Counted from the stretch's first letter, positions 14,333 through 21,580 are shown. The stretch is 64,000 nt of DNA from JBDRMV01 sp043825615 (GCA_043825615.1 JBDRRS010000014.1:1-64000), one strand, 5' to 3'. A program made the numbers and translations. The notes: generated by a model not told the origin, from the sequence alone.

Positions 14333-15118
14333 ATGGCCGAAGAAGCGAACTGGAATGTTCCTTACGGCAATTTAATGACGATTCTTATGATATTTTTCCT
14401 GCTCCTTTACGCTTTTACGTTTCTCACGGGCAACGTCAATTACGAAAGAGTTGTCGCTTCGCTTTCCGCCGGTTTCGGGAAAACCACGCCCTTTAAGGAG
14501 GTTGCTCTCGCGGAATACCTTGAAGATTACTTTTCAAAGAAACAGGGGTTTCTCAGAAAACTCCAGATTGATGCCGACAGAATAAAACTTATTTTCAACA
14601 TACCGATTTTTTTCAAAAAGGGGAGCACCGAAGTTAAACCCGCTGCGGTCAAAATTTTGGATGATATCTGTCTGGTGATGCTGGACATACCTAATAACAT
14701 TATCATAGAGGGTTATTCGACCGAGGAGTCGGGTCAGAACGAGATGCTTATTTCGGCAGGCAGGGCTTTGAAAATCGGGAAGTTTTTCATTGACAAGGGT
14801 ATAGACCCTTACAGAATAGTAATCAAAGGGTGGGGGAGCAGCCGTCCGTTTGTCACCGAATCCGACAGAAAAAACAACATCCTCAACAACAGGGTGGAAA
14901 TAAGCATTCAGCGCTCCGTTTCTCTCGCAATGCCCCCGACAAGCGAAAAATTACAGAGGATGAAGGAACTCCATTTTTACGGCAATTATTACTACGGGCA
15001 GGGAGATATTAAAAAGGCGGAGGAATATTTTGAGAAAATCCTTGAAATCGACCCCGCTCACTGGAAAGCGAAACAAATGCTCGGAAAAATCAAAAAACAA
15101 AAACGGGGTCAGATCTGA
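14333..15118 (+). CDS. Second MotB-like protein with Asp-to-Asn change and C-terminal TPR
   Basis: A 261-residue MotB paralogue. The span YGNLMTILMIFFLLLYAF aligns with YSDLMTNLMLFFLMLYG of the neighbouring MotB, but the ion-binding Asp is Asn13 (codon AAT 14369-14371). An OmpA-like domain follows (IIIEGYSTEESGQNEM, AGRALKIGKFFIDKGIDPYR, NNRVEISI), and residues about 210-250 form a TPR (FYGNYYYGQGDIKKAEEYFE). Without the Asp it should not conduct ions by the usual route; it may be a structural or regulatory anchor. ATG 14333 overlaps no other start signal but is one base from the upstream stop. The 3' end runs into a GGGGTCAG repeat. Confidence 0.8.
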   Translation: MAEEANWNVPYGNLMTILMIFFLLLYAFTFLTGNVNYERVVASLSAGFGKTTPFKEVALAEYLEDYFSKKQGFLRKLQIDADRIKLIFNIPIFFKKGSTEVKPAAVKILDDICLVMLDIPNNIIIEGYSTEESGQNEMLISAGRALKIGKFFIDKGIDPYRIVIKGWGSSRPFVTESDRKNNILNNRVEISIQRSVSLAMPPTSEKLQRMKELHFYGNYYYGQGDIKKAEEYFEKILEIDPAHWKAKQMLGKIKKQKRGQI

Positions 15119-15187
15119 ACAAAAATGGGGTCAGTTCTATTTTTTCCATAGGCAACTTATTAAAAAAATCAGAGCTGACCCCATTTT
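15104..15187. repeat. GGGGTCAG/CTGACCCC repeat between motB-like and GT-C genes
   Basis: Two direct GGGGTCAG motifs (15105-15112 and 15127-15134) and an inverted CTGACCCC (15175-15182) enclose about 40 bp. It resembles the arms of REP elements associated with tyrosine-type transposases. The stop codon of the motB-like gene lies in it (15116-15118), and the upstream part of the next gene's reading frame runs through it. Confidence 0.65.
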
Positions 15188-15234
15188 TCCCCGGGCTGAT
15201 TATTATTCTGGCTGTTGCGGCGGTTTTCTACGCA

Positions 15235-16623
15235 TTGAACCTCAACCTTTATCAGGTGGGGCACATCAACGACGATGCCTGCTATGTGAATGCGGCGAGG
15301 TGGCTTGCGGGAACCCAGAACGTCCAGAAACAGCTCGGTTTGAGGCCTCTTGGTTTTCCCGTTTTACTCGCGCCTGTCGCGGCATTGTTTCCGGAAAATA
15401 ATTTTCCGTTCAAGGCGGTTTCTGCCGGCTTTTATCTTGCGGCCGCAGCCCTGCTTTTTTTCCTGTTTGAGGAAATTCTTGACAAAGAAAAACTGTTGAT
15501 TTTAACGGCGCTAACGGCGCTGAATCCGCTCCTCGTCCGTCTCAGCGGCACAGTGATGAGCGAGGGGGCTTTCCTTTTTTTCACAGTCCTTTCCCTTTAC
15601 CTGCTGGAGAAATGTCTTCAGGAAGATTTCTCTCTCAAGAGAATTTTTTTAACGGGGTTGTCTGTTTTTTACCTTTCGTTTATCAGACCGGAGGGCTTTG
15701 TTTTTTTTATTGCTGTTTTCATTTATCTTATCGTTAAAAGAAGATGGAGAACGTCTCTTTATCTGACGTTTTTTTTCCTGATTCTGTTTAGTCCGCTGCT
15801 TCTGGATGTTTTCAAACTCGGCGGGAGCACCGACAGATATATCGCCGAGTGGTCGTATTGTTTTTTCAGTGGGCACGCACTTGATCTTTTTTTTAGCAAT
15901 GCTGTTTTTTATTTGAAGGAGTTTCTTTCGCTTTTCGGGCTTACCCGGCTTTCTGCGGGAATTCTTTATTTTGCTCTTGCGGGCGGTATTCTTTTCTTTT
16001 TCGGGTTCGGCTTTTTGAGAGGCACTTCGGGGCATACCGCAGGTATTTTAAGGGTTTATATTGTGCTTTATATCCTGCTCCATATTGTATGGCCGGCCAG
16101 GGAAAGCAGGTTTCTGCTCGGAATAATGCCGTTTACCGTTCTGTTTTTTATTTATGGTCTTGCTAAAGCCGGCAGGCGGGTGATGCTTTCGGCAGCTGCG
16201 GTGATTTTAATTTCATACATTTATCAGGACGTTTCAATGTGCGGGAAGAAGTTTGACTGGGTAAGCCATGAGACGTTCGGATACGTGAGGGATAATTTGC
16301 CGTCGCGCGCAGTTTTTATTGCGGAGGCTCCGTCGCCGTTTTTCCTCCGGACGGGAAGGAAGGCATTGCCGCTGTTTTATAGTGAATCTGCAGACGATTT
16401 CTTTTTTGATTTTTTGAACAGCGGAGCCGACTACATTATTCTTTTTGATAAAAAAAGTACAGCCCTTTATAAATTCCCGACGATAGTCAGCTCAGGGATA
16501 GAGAGGGCGCGAAGGTTTGTGATGGATAAGAGGAGGTTCGAGCCCGTTTACGTTAATTTTGGGGAGCGCGCCGTCATTTTCAAGGCAAAAGATAACTTCA
16601 AAAAAACGTTTGTTTATCACTGA
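15235..16623 (+). CDS. GT-C-type membrane glycosyltransferase (ArnT/PMT-like), start obscured by a repeat
   Basis: A polytopic protein with about ten spans. Near the N-terminus it has GHINDDACYVNAARWLAGT, the acidic pair in the first outer loop typical of GT-C enzymes that use polyprenyl-phosphate sugars, followed by RPLGFPVLLAP. The frame is open upstream: codons from 15175 encode LTPFFPGLIIILAVAAVFYA, a good first transmembrane helix. No ATG, GTG or TTG is available there, so the listed start (TTG 15235) removes that helix. The GGGGTCAG repeat at 15104-15187 seems to have replaced the original start. The gene may use a non-standard start or be impaired. Acceptor unknown; pilin or lipid glycosylation are possibilities. 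Confidence 0.7.
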   Translation: MNLNLYQVGHINDDACYVNAARWLAGTQNVQKQLGLRPLGFPVLLAPVAALFPENNFPFKAVSAGFYLAAAALLFFLFEEILDKEKLLILTALTALNPLLVRLSGTVMSEGAFLFFTVLSLYLLEKCLQEDFSLKRIFLTGLSVFYLSFIRPEGFVFFIAVFIYLIVKRRWRTSLYLTFFFLILFSPLLLDVFKLGGSTDRYIAEWSYCFFSGHALDLFFSNAVFYLKEFLSLFGLTRLSAGILYFALAGGILFFFGFGFLRGTSGHTAGILRVYIVLYILLHIVWPARESRFLLGIMPFTVLFFIYGLAKAGRRVMLSAAAVILISYIYQDVSMCGKKFDWVSHETFGYVRDNLPSRAVFIAEAPSPFFLRTGRKALPLFYSESADDFFFDFLNSGADYIILFDKKSTALYKFPTIVSSGIERARRFVMDKRRFEPVYVNFGERAVIFKAKDNFKKTFVYH

Positions 16624-16632
16624 TGCAAATGA

Positions 16633-16857
16633 AAAAAAATAAAAAGCATTCCCAAAAATATCTGTCAAAAAATATCATCTGCGATAAAAAACCTCGCAAT
16701 AAACCCTTACATAGAATACAAACTTGCCGGCAGATATAAAGGTCAAATGGCTTTTGATTTCAGTTATAGATACCGGATTATTTACGAAATTTATAAAAAG
16801 AGTAAAATTCTCGTTGTCCTTGAGATATGGCACCGGTGCAGGGGTTACAAAAAGTAA
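16633..16857 (+). pseudogene. N-terminally truncated RelE/ParE-type toxin remnant
   Basis: The frame from 16633 to the TAA at 16855-16857 reads SIPKNICQKISSAIKNLAIN, then YKLAGRYKGQMAFDFSYRYR and IIYEIYKKSKILVVLEIWHR. This is the pattern of the RelE/ParE superfamily, including the central basic strand pair and the final IxxIxHR motif. The first 15-20 residues of the family and any start codon are missing; a TGA closes the frame at 16630-16632. No antitoxin partner is adjacent. It directly follows the GT-C stop. Confidence 0.6.
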
Positions 16858-16899
16858 TACAGAATAAACAAATTTGACAAGAACAAATTGGGTCACCCC

Positions 16900-16928
16900 T
16901 TGACAAGGCAGCTAATTTGATATATACT
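16900..16928 (+). promoter_or_regulatory. Sigma-70 promoter for brnTA, predicted leaderless
   Basis: TTGACA (16900-16905), a 17-bp spacer and TATACT (16923-16928). Transcription should begin near 16935 and the ATG of brnT is at 16937, so almost no leader exists. A second TTGACA lies at 16874-16879. BrnTA operons are usually autorepressed by BrnA, so an operator probably overlaps this site, though I cannot define it. Confidence 0.75.
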
Positions 16929-16936
16929 TTTCATAT

Positions 16937-17263
16937 ATGAAAAATTTCAAAAAACTTGTTTCGGAATCAAAAAGTTTTAATTGGGATAAATGGAATCTTG
17001 AGAAAAATCTTATTAAACACAAAGTCCGTTTTCAGGAATGCGAAGAAGTTTTCTTTAATATGCCGTTTTTCAGGATGATTCTGTTAACGGAGAAAACTGT
17101 CGAACAACGTTATTACGCTTTTGGAATCACAGATAGAAAAAGAAAACTTACAATAGTTTTCACGATTAGAAATGAAAAAATAAGAGTCGTTTCTGCACGA
17201 GATATGAGTAAAAAAGAGCGGAGGATTTATGAAAAAGAATTGGAAAAAATTGCCGAAGTTTAA
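16937..17263 (+). CDS. brnT: BrnT-family toxin
   Basis: The 108-residue protein has the BrnT pattern: FNWDKWNLEKNLIKHKVRFQ, then EEVFFN, YYAFGITDRKRKLTIVFTIR and IRVVSARDMSKKERRIYE. BrnT is a RelE-fold ribonuclease toxin that stops translation. The final strand and the Arg-rich ISAR-type motif (here VSARDMSKKER) are present. The order toxin then antitoxin, with a 35-nt overlap, is characteristic of brnTA. The N-terminus is about 15 residues longer than usual. Confidence 0.85.
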   Translation: MKNFKKLVSESKSFNWDKWNLEKNLIKHKVRFQECEEVFFNMPFFRMILLTEKTVEQRYYAFGITDRKRKLTIVFTIRNEKIRVVSARDMSKKERRIYEKELEKIAEV

Positions 17264-17507
17264 AAACAAAAATGAAGAGTTTGAATTCTGGGCGAAACAC
17301 GATGCCACAGAATTTATTGAGATGGCGAAAAGTGAAAGGATTTCTCTTCCGAGATTGAAACCTACCGTAAAAAAAATCTCAATGAACCTGCCCGCGCATT
17401 TGATGAACCAATTGAAAGTGGTTGCACATAAAAAAGGTGTGCCTTATCAGTCCTTAATGAAAATTATACTAACCAAAGAAATAAGAAAAGAACTCGCCCT
17501 TGTATAA
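17229..17507 (+). CDS. brnA: BrnA/CopG-family antitoxin
   Basis: The 92-residue protein has an acidic N-terminal segment (NEEFEFWAKHDATEFIEM) and a C-terminal ribbon-helix-helix motif (ISMNLPAHLMNQLKVVAHKK, then PYQSLMKIIL). It binds its own promoter and neutralises BrnT. GGAGG at 17219-17223 precedes ATG 17229. The N-terminal segment shared with HicB/CopG-like antitoxins that carry WAKHD motifs is typical of partners of BrnT in environmental genomes. Confidence 0.8.
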   Translation: MKKNWKKLPKFKNKNEEFEFWAKHDATEFIEMAKSERISLPRLKPTVKKISMNLPAHLMNQLKVVAHKKGVPYQSLMKIILTKEIRKELALV

Positions 17508-17540
17508 AAGAGTAAATTTTAGTCAGAATAAATTTGGGTC

Positions 17541-17569
17541 TTGACAGATGGGCGGATTCAAACTAAAAT
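17541..17569 (+). promoter_or_regulatory. Strong sigma-70 promoter of the pilin gene
   Basis: TTGACA (17541-17546), a 17-bp spacer and TAAAAT (17564-17569). The start of transcription near 17576 gives a leader of about 30 nt that contains AAGGGGGTGA before ATG 17607. The near-consensus signals agree with a highly expressed major pilin. Confidence 0.8.
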
Positions 17570-17606
17570 ATGATAGCTCAACTTGAGCAAAAAGGGGGTG
17601 AGTAAG

Positions 17607-18047
17607 ATGAAGAAGAAAGGTTTTACGTTGATTGAACTAATGATTGTCGTTGCAATTATCGGTATTTTATCGGCAGTTGCCATTCCGAGATTCGCCAGCA
17701 TGATTCAGAAGGCGAACGAGGCGGCCTGCAAAGGAAACCTCGGAGCCATCAAGAGCGCTGTGTCTCTCTACTACGGCGACCAGGAAGGTTTGTATCCGCA
17801 GAGTGCTCTCGCCGCATCGTTTGTTCCGACCTACATGGCTACGATTCCCAATGCGAAACCGGGAGACGGCACGAACGTTGCTACCGTGGAGTCAGAAACC
17901 GTTGGTTCGCAGGGCTTTGACGGTGCCGGCGGCGGCGGATGGTGGTACAACTCGGGTGCGACGGTTTCCAACGGCCAGTATGCCGGTGATGTCCGCGTTA
18001 ACTCACTAAACTCGGACACGAAAGACGCTGCAATCCACACCTGGTAA
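17607..18047 (+). CDS. pilA: Type IV pilin (major pilin, PilA-like)
   Basis: The 146-residue prepilin has a short basic leader MKKKG and the cleavage site G/FTLIELMIVVAIIGILSAVA with Glu5, followed by the N-terminal helix and a small beta-rich head (GGGGWWYNSG) lacking a cysteine pair. It is exported, cut and N-methylated by the prepilin peptidase encoded at 19767-20531, and assembled by the pilus machinery encoded at 43355-48069. ATG 17607 lies behind AAGGGGGTGA. Strong promoter and terminator flank it, making it a single-gene transcript. The head is like that of pseudopilins in some thermophiles, but promoter strength favours the major pilin. Confidence 0.85.
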   Translation: MKKKGFTLIELMIVVAIIGILSAVAIPRFASMIQKANEAACKGNLGAIKSAVSLYYGDQEGLYPQSALAASFVPTYMATIPNAKPGDGTNVATVESETVGSQGFDGAGGGGWWYNSGATVSNGQYAGDVRVNSLNSDTKDAAIHTW

Positions 18048-18065
18048 CTGCAAAATGAGTTTTTT

Positions 18066-18100
18066 CGGGGGCAGGTGCAAACCTGCCCCCGATTTTTTTT
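18066..18100 (+). terminator. Rho-independent terminator after pilA
   Basis: An 11-bp perfect stem (CGGGGGCAGGT with ACCTGCCCCCG), a GCAA tetraloop and a run of eight T directly after. It ends the pilin transcript 19 nt after the stop codon. Confidence 0.9.
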
Positions 18101-18115
18101 ACCCAAATTTTTAAT

Positions 18116-19747
18116 ATATTTTTTCTGATTTTTTCTGTCTTTCCCGTTTTCCCCTTTTTCAGGGATTCTTTCTGGGGAGCGAAGTTTTTTCTTTGCGGCC
18201 TGCTCTTTCCGTTTCTCCTTTATGCGGGAAAAAAGGAAGGGTACGGTTCTAATTCTTTCGGGAGAATAAGGGCGTTTGAACTTTTTCTTCTCCTGCTTAT
18301 CGTTTCGGTTTTTTTTGAAAAGGCGGGCTTCTTTTCCTTTTTCTGGCTTTTCATTCCTTTTTCAATTTATTTTACAGTTTCCAGAAACAAAAGGAGTGTC
18401 AAGCGAAAGCTTGACAATGGCAAAACTTTCCCGCACGCCGCGGCGCACTTTCAGCCCCGGCGGACAGGCATTTTGCACTCCGCAAATTTAGAGAAAACAA
18501 TTCCGTTTCTCGTCTTAATTGTTTCTTTGCTGTCGATTATTCAATATATTTTTGGAATAAATCCCTTTAACGCGCCGCTTCCTTATGCGACGTTCGGCAA
18601 CCCGATGTATCTCGGCGCCTGGCTTGCTCTTATGCTCCCTCTCTGTTTTTCCGCAATTTTTCCATTCCCTCCGGTTGCTCCGCCCCGCCGGAGTCGGCTG
18701 TCGGTCATTTTCAATTTTCTATCTTTTATAACGGGCTTTTGCTGTTTGCTTCTTGCAAGGAGCCAGGCGGCTTATCTCGGTTTCTTCGCAGGGTTGTTCT
18801 ACCTTGCTCTCAAAAGAAAAAAAACAAAGGTCTTCCTGACGGTTGTTTTTGTTTCGGTGCTGCTGTATTTTTCTCTCCTGAAAAAAGGAGACGCTCTTTT
18901 CAAGGACTCTTTTTCAAAAAGAAAGAACTATTATAAAGTTGCGCTGCAAATGATGAAAGAAAACCCCGTAAAAGGAATCGGCTTCGGGAACTTCAGAGGG
19001 GAGTACGTTAAGTACCGCATTGAGGTGGGTCTGCCCTTCCACTCCGCTCCGCGGTGGGCTCATTCGGACATTTTGCATTTTTTTGCCGAACTCGGGTTAA
19101 TAAGAGGAGCCGTCATTGTGTTTTTTATTCTTTCGGTGCTGTTCAAAAAGGTCGCCGCGGATAAAATTCCTTACAAGGCGGGCATTATTTCAATGGTCGC
19201 CACATCGTTCCTCTCTTTTCCGTTCCAGCGTATTTCAACGCTGATACCTTTTTTCATTTTTGCCGGAATAATTATGAATGAATCGCAGAAATCTCACGAC
19301 CCAATCTTTGCTTGGGTGCCACGCCATTTGCTAAAGGGGTCGCAAGACAATTATGCAGGGACACATTGTCCGCCTTGGCGGGGGATAATTTCTGCAATTG
19401 TTGCCATGTTCACATTTTTCTATTTTATGCTTTTCGGTTACGCGCAAGTCAGATGGAAGAGAGGTCTTGACCTTTTTGAAAAAAATGATTATAAAAAAGC
19501 GGCGGTTAATTTTGGCGCGGCGGCATGCTGGCTTCCGGAAAACTATGAGGTCATGTTTGACAAAGCGCGGGCGGAATACAGGGCGGGTGATTTTTCTCAA
19601 TCCGTAAACGATTATAATGACTGTCTCAAATTATATTTTGACTGGGATATTTGTTATAATTTATCCTTGAATTTCAGGGCGTCAGGATCTGAAAAAATGG
19701 CGCTGAAGTTCCTTAAAATTGCCCGGGAAATTAACCCGGATTTATGA
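18116..19747 (+). CDS. O-antigen-ligase/PglL-like membrane protein, candidate pilin O-oligosaccharyltransferase; start uncertain
   Basis: The frame is open from about 18100 and encodes a polytopic protein of about 540 residues. N-terminal spans (FPFFRDSFWGAKFFLCGLLF; AFELFLLLLIVSVFFEKAG) precede the Wzy_C-type core with NPMYLGAWLALMLP, SQAAYLGF and GIGFGNFRGEYVKYR, then HSDILHFFAELGLIRG, and a C-terminal TPR. The first canonical start is TTG 18473, which would remove two spans, so the true start is probably a rare codon near 18107-18125. Two hydrophilic segments (about 18390-18485 and 19287-19390) are encoded by palindromic DNA and look like in-frame insertions. Between pilin and prepilin peptidase genes, transfer of glycans to pilin is the likely role. 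The family also ligates O-antigen. Confidence 0.65.
   Translation: MFFLIFSVFPVFPFFRDSFWGAKFFLCGLLFPFLLYAGKKEGYGSNSFGRIRAFELFLLLLIVSVFFEKAGFFSFFWLFIPFSIYFTVSRNKRSVKRKLDNGKTFPHAAAHFQPRRTGILHSANLEKTIPFLVLIVSLLSIIQYIFGINPFNAPLPYATFGNPMYLGAWLALMLPLCFSAIFPFPPVAPPRRSRLSVIFNFLSFITGFCCLLLARSQAAYLGFFAGLFYLALKRKKTKVFLTVVFVSVLLYFSLLKKGDALFKDSFSKRKNYYKVALQMMKENPVKGIGFGNFRGEYVKYRIEVGLPFHSAPRWAHSDILHFFAELGLIRGAVIVFFILSVLFKKVAADKIPYKAGIISMVATSFLSFPFQRISTLIPFFIFAGIIMNESQKSHDPIFAWVPRHLLKGSQDNYAGTHCPPWRGIISAIVAMFTFFYFMLFGYAQVRWKRGLDLFEKNDYKKAAVNFGAAACWLPENYEVMFDKARAEYRAGDFSQSVNDYNDCLKLYFDWDICYNLSLNFRASGSEKMALKFLKIAREINPDL
18390..18485 (+). repeat. Palindromic insertion inside the ligase gene (1)
   Basis: TGTCAAGC-GAAA-GCTTGACA (18397-18416) is a perfect 8-bp hairpin with a GNRA loop, followed by the GC-rich CGCCGCGGCG. 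The DNA encodes a basic, hydrophilic stretch (VKRKLDNGKTFPHAAAHFQP) between two transmembrane helices, without breaking the frame. Confidence 0.5.
19287..19390 (+). repeat. Palindromic insertion inside the ligase gene (2)
   Basis: CCCAATCTTTGCTTGGG and GACAAT-13 nt-ATTGTC are inverted repeats. The block encodes hydrophilic residues (SHDPIFAWVPRHLLKGSQDN) between two spans, in frame. Its composition differs from the surrounding A/T-rich transmembrane coding sequence. Confidence 0.5.
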
Positions 19748-19766
19748 ACCGTATAAATTTTCTTTT

Positions 19767-20531
19767 ATGATTTTTTTTGTCTTTATCACCGGGCTTGTCT
19801 TCGGTTCGTTTGCGAATGTGCTTATTTATAGAATGCCTCTCGGGAAATCGGTCGTTTTGCCGCGGTCTTTCTGTTCCGCCTGCGGCAGAACAATTTTATG
19901 GTATGACAATATACCGCTCGTAAGTTTTATTCTCCTGAAAAGACGCTGCAGGTTCTGCGGAGCAAAGATTTCCGCGCAGTATCCGCTTGTAGAGTTATTC
20001 ACGGGGCTGGTTTTTGCGCTTATCTTTTATTTTTTCGGGTTCACGCCGACCGCGCTGATTTTGACAATCATCTCTTTTCACGCTATTGCAATTTCGCTTA
20101 TTGATTTCAAACACGGCATAATTCCGGACGAATTGAATCTGTCTCTTTTTGTTTTGGGGGTTGTAATCCCGGGCCCGTTTTTCAGGGGCCCTTTCTGGAA
20201 AATGCTGATTTATTCCGTTTTCTCCGCCGTTGCTGCCGGGCTCGTTTTGTTTCTGATAGCGGTGATTTTTTCGCGTATTTTCAAGCAGGAGGCAATGGGC
20301 ATGGGGGATGTGAAACTGATTGCCGCTCTTGCCGCTTTCACGGGGTTTCCGTCTATATTCTGGCTGATTTTTCTTTCGTCGGTATTCGGTTCGATTGTCG
20401 GTATTGCCGTAAAAATAATAAAGAGGGAGAAGGGTTTTACCAAAATTGCTTTCGGTCCCTATCTTTGTCTTGCCTCGATTTTTTATGTCTTGTTCTCGGA
20501 GCATCTGCCGTCTCTTTTATTGTTCGGATAA
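19767..20531 (+). CDS. pilD: Prepilin peptidase/N-methyltransferase
   Basis: The 254-residue membrane protein has the N-terminal methylase domain with two zinc CxxC pairs (CSACGR and CRFCGA) and the A24 aspartic peptidase domain with catalytic Asp in SLIDFKHGIIPDEL and MGMGDVKLIAALAA. It cuts and methylates type IV pilins such as the one at 17607-18047. ATG 19767 is chosen; the longer TTG start would lie in the upstream gene. It follows the ligase gene by 19 nt. Confidence 0.93.
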   Translation: MIFFVFITGLVFGSFANVLIYRMPLGKSVVLPRSFCSACGRTILWYDNIPLVSFILLKRRCRFCGAKISAQYPLVELFTGLVFALIFYFFGFTPTALILTIISFHAIAISLIDFKHGIIPDELNLSLFVLGVVIPGPFFRGPFWKMLIYSVFSAVAAGLVLFLIAVIFSRIFKQEAMGMGDVKLIAALAAFTGFPSIFWLIFLSSVFGSIVGIAVKIIKREKGFTKIAFGPYLCLASIFYVLFSEHLPSLLLFG

Positions 20532-20542
20532 AATTTGGAAAT

Positions 20543-20713
20543 ATATAACTGGTTCTAAAAATCAGTTTTGAAACGATATAGAAAAATTTAGGTGAAAAAA
20601 TCGTTAAGAAATTGCATTTGTTTGAACGAGCGAAGCGAGTGAGTTATGTAATTTTAGATTTTTTCGCCGTTTTAAATTTTTCGTCTAGTGAAAAACTGAT
20701 TTTTAGAATTGCT
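20543..20713 (+). mobile_element. MITE-like element with 19-bp terminal inverted repeats, copy 1
   Basis: GGTTCTAAAAATCAGTTTT (20551-20569) is inverted at 20692-20710 with 17 of 19 matches. Internal arms (GAAACGATATAG..AAATTTAGG, and TTTTCGCCGTTTTAAATTTT) are nearly the same as in the inverted copy at 36016-36280. No coding sequence is inside, so it would depend on a transposase elsewhere. The centre (about 45 bp) differs from copy 2. It lies between pilD and the zinc-ribbon gene. Confidence 0.8.
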
Positions 20714-20761
20714 AACATATTATAAAATTTGTAAGATAGCGCCGGGTGTAGCGAGGTATAT

Positions 20762-20977
20762 ATGAAATGTCCCAAATGCGGTAAAGAAAACAAAAAACGC
20801 ACGGAATTTTGCAAGTTCTGCGGCGAGAATTTGAAAGAGCCCGAGCAGCCGCTGACTCTTTCTTTTATGCTGAAATCACTTTTTGTGATATATGTTCTGA
20901 TTTTTCTTTTTTATGTGACATATCTTGCGGTAGAGCCGCAGTTTCAGAAATTTGTAGACAGCCTGTATACGAGATGA
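20762..20977 (+). CDS. Zinc-ribbon protein with one transmembrane span
   Basis: The 71-residue protein begins with a zinc ribbon (CPKCGKENKKRTEFCKFCG) and has one span at about 38-57. Such zinc-ribbon membrane proteins are common and mostly uncharacterised. Its stop overlaps the coaE start as ATGA, so both are cotranslated. ATG 20762 follows AGCGAGG. Confidence 0.7.
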   Translation: MKCPKCGKENKKRTEFCKFCGENLKEPEQPLTLSFMLKSLFVIYVLIFLFYVTYLAVEPQFQKFVDSLYTR

Positions 20978-21579
20978 GGGCGCCCGGCATAAACCTTGCC
21001 AACGGGGTGAAGGCGGGGATTACGGGTTCTCTCGCCTCGGGAAAAACGACGGCTCTTGGTTTTTTCCGCCAAGCCGGCTGGCGGACTATCTCGGCGGACA
21101 GAATTGCTCACCAACTCCTGAAAAAAAGGTCTTTCTTTTATGACAGAATTGTCCGCCGTTTCGGGAAAGAAATTCTTTCGGCGAACGGGGAAATTTCAAG
21201 AAAAAAACTGGGAAAAATTGTATTTGCGGATAAAAAGGAGAGAAAATTTCTTGAAAGTCAACTGCATCCCGGGATTAAAAAAAGAATAGCGGAACTTGTA
21301 AAAAAGGCGGGGAACCTTGCTGTTGAAAACTCTCTCCTGTTTCAGATGAAAACGGAAAATTTATTTGACTTCGTAATTTACATAACCGTAACTCCTTCGA
21401 AAAAGCCGGAGAATTTGAAGCGCAGAAAAATACCTCCGAGGGAAGCGAAACTTATATTGAAAGCGCAGGGGAGCGCCGCATTGCGAAAGGCGGATTTTGT
21501 CGTGAAAAACAATTCTTCCGTTTCGGCCTTGCGAAAAAAAATAAACAAAATAATTCAAGCGATTTCCTATCCCTGCTGA
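20974..21579 (+). CDS. coaE: Dephospho-CoA kinase
   Basis: A 201-residue kinase. The P-loop region GITGSLASGKTTAL, the SADRIAHQLL motif that binds dephospho-CoA, and NSLLFQMKTENLFDFVIYIT (in place of the usual PLLFE) fit CoaE, which phosphorylates the ribose 3'-hydroxyl in the last CoA step. The protein is somewhat divergent: the second half has a basic loop (KKPENLKRRKIPP) matching the usual LxxR segment. ATG 20974 overlaps the preceding stop. Confidence 0.8.
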   Translation: MRAPGINLANGVKAGITGSLASGKTTALGFFRQAGWRTISADRIAHQLLKKRSFFYDRIVRRFGKEILSANGEISRKKLGKIVFADKKERKFLESQLHPGIKKRIAELVKKAGNLAVENSLLFQMKTENLFDFVIYITVTPSKKPENLKRRKIPPREAKLILKAQGSAALRKADFVVKNNSSVSALRKKINKIIQAISYPC

Positions 21580-21580
21580 T

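Noticed and set aside
15030..15401. 123-codon open frame on + overlapping the motB-like and GT-C genes
   Set aside because: Overlaps two better genes in another frame and has no family resemblance.
16675..16896. 73-codon open frame on -
   Set aside because: It is antisense to the RelE-like remnant, whose sequence is clearly protein-like on the + strand.
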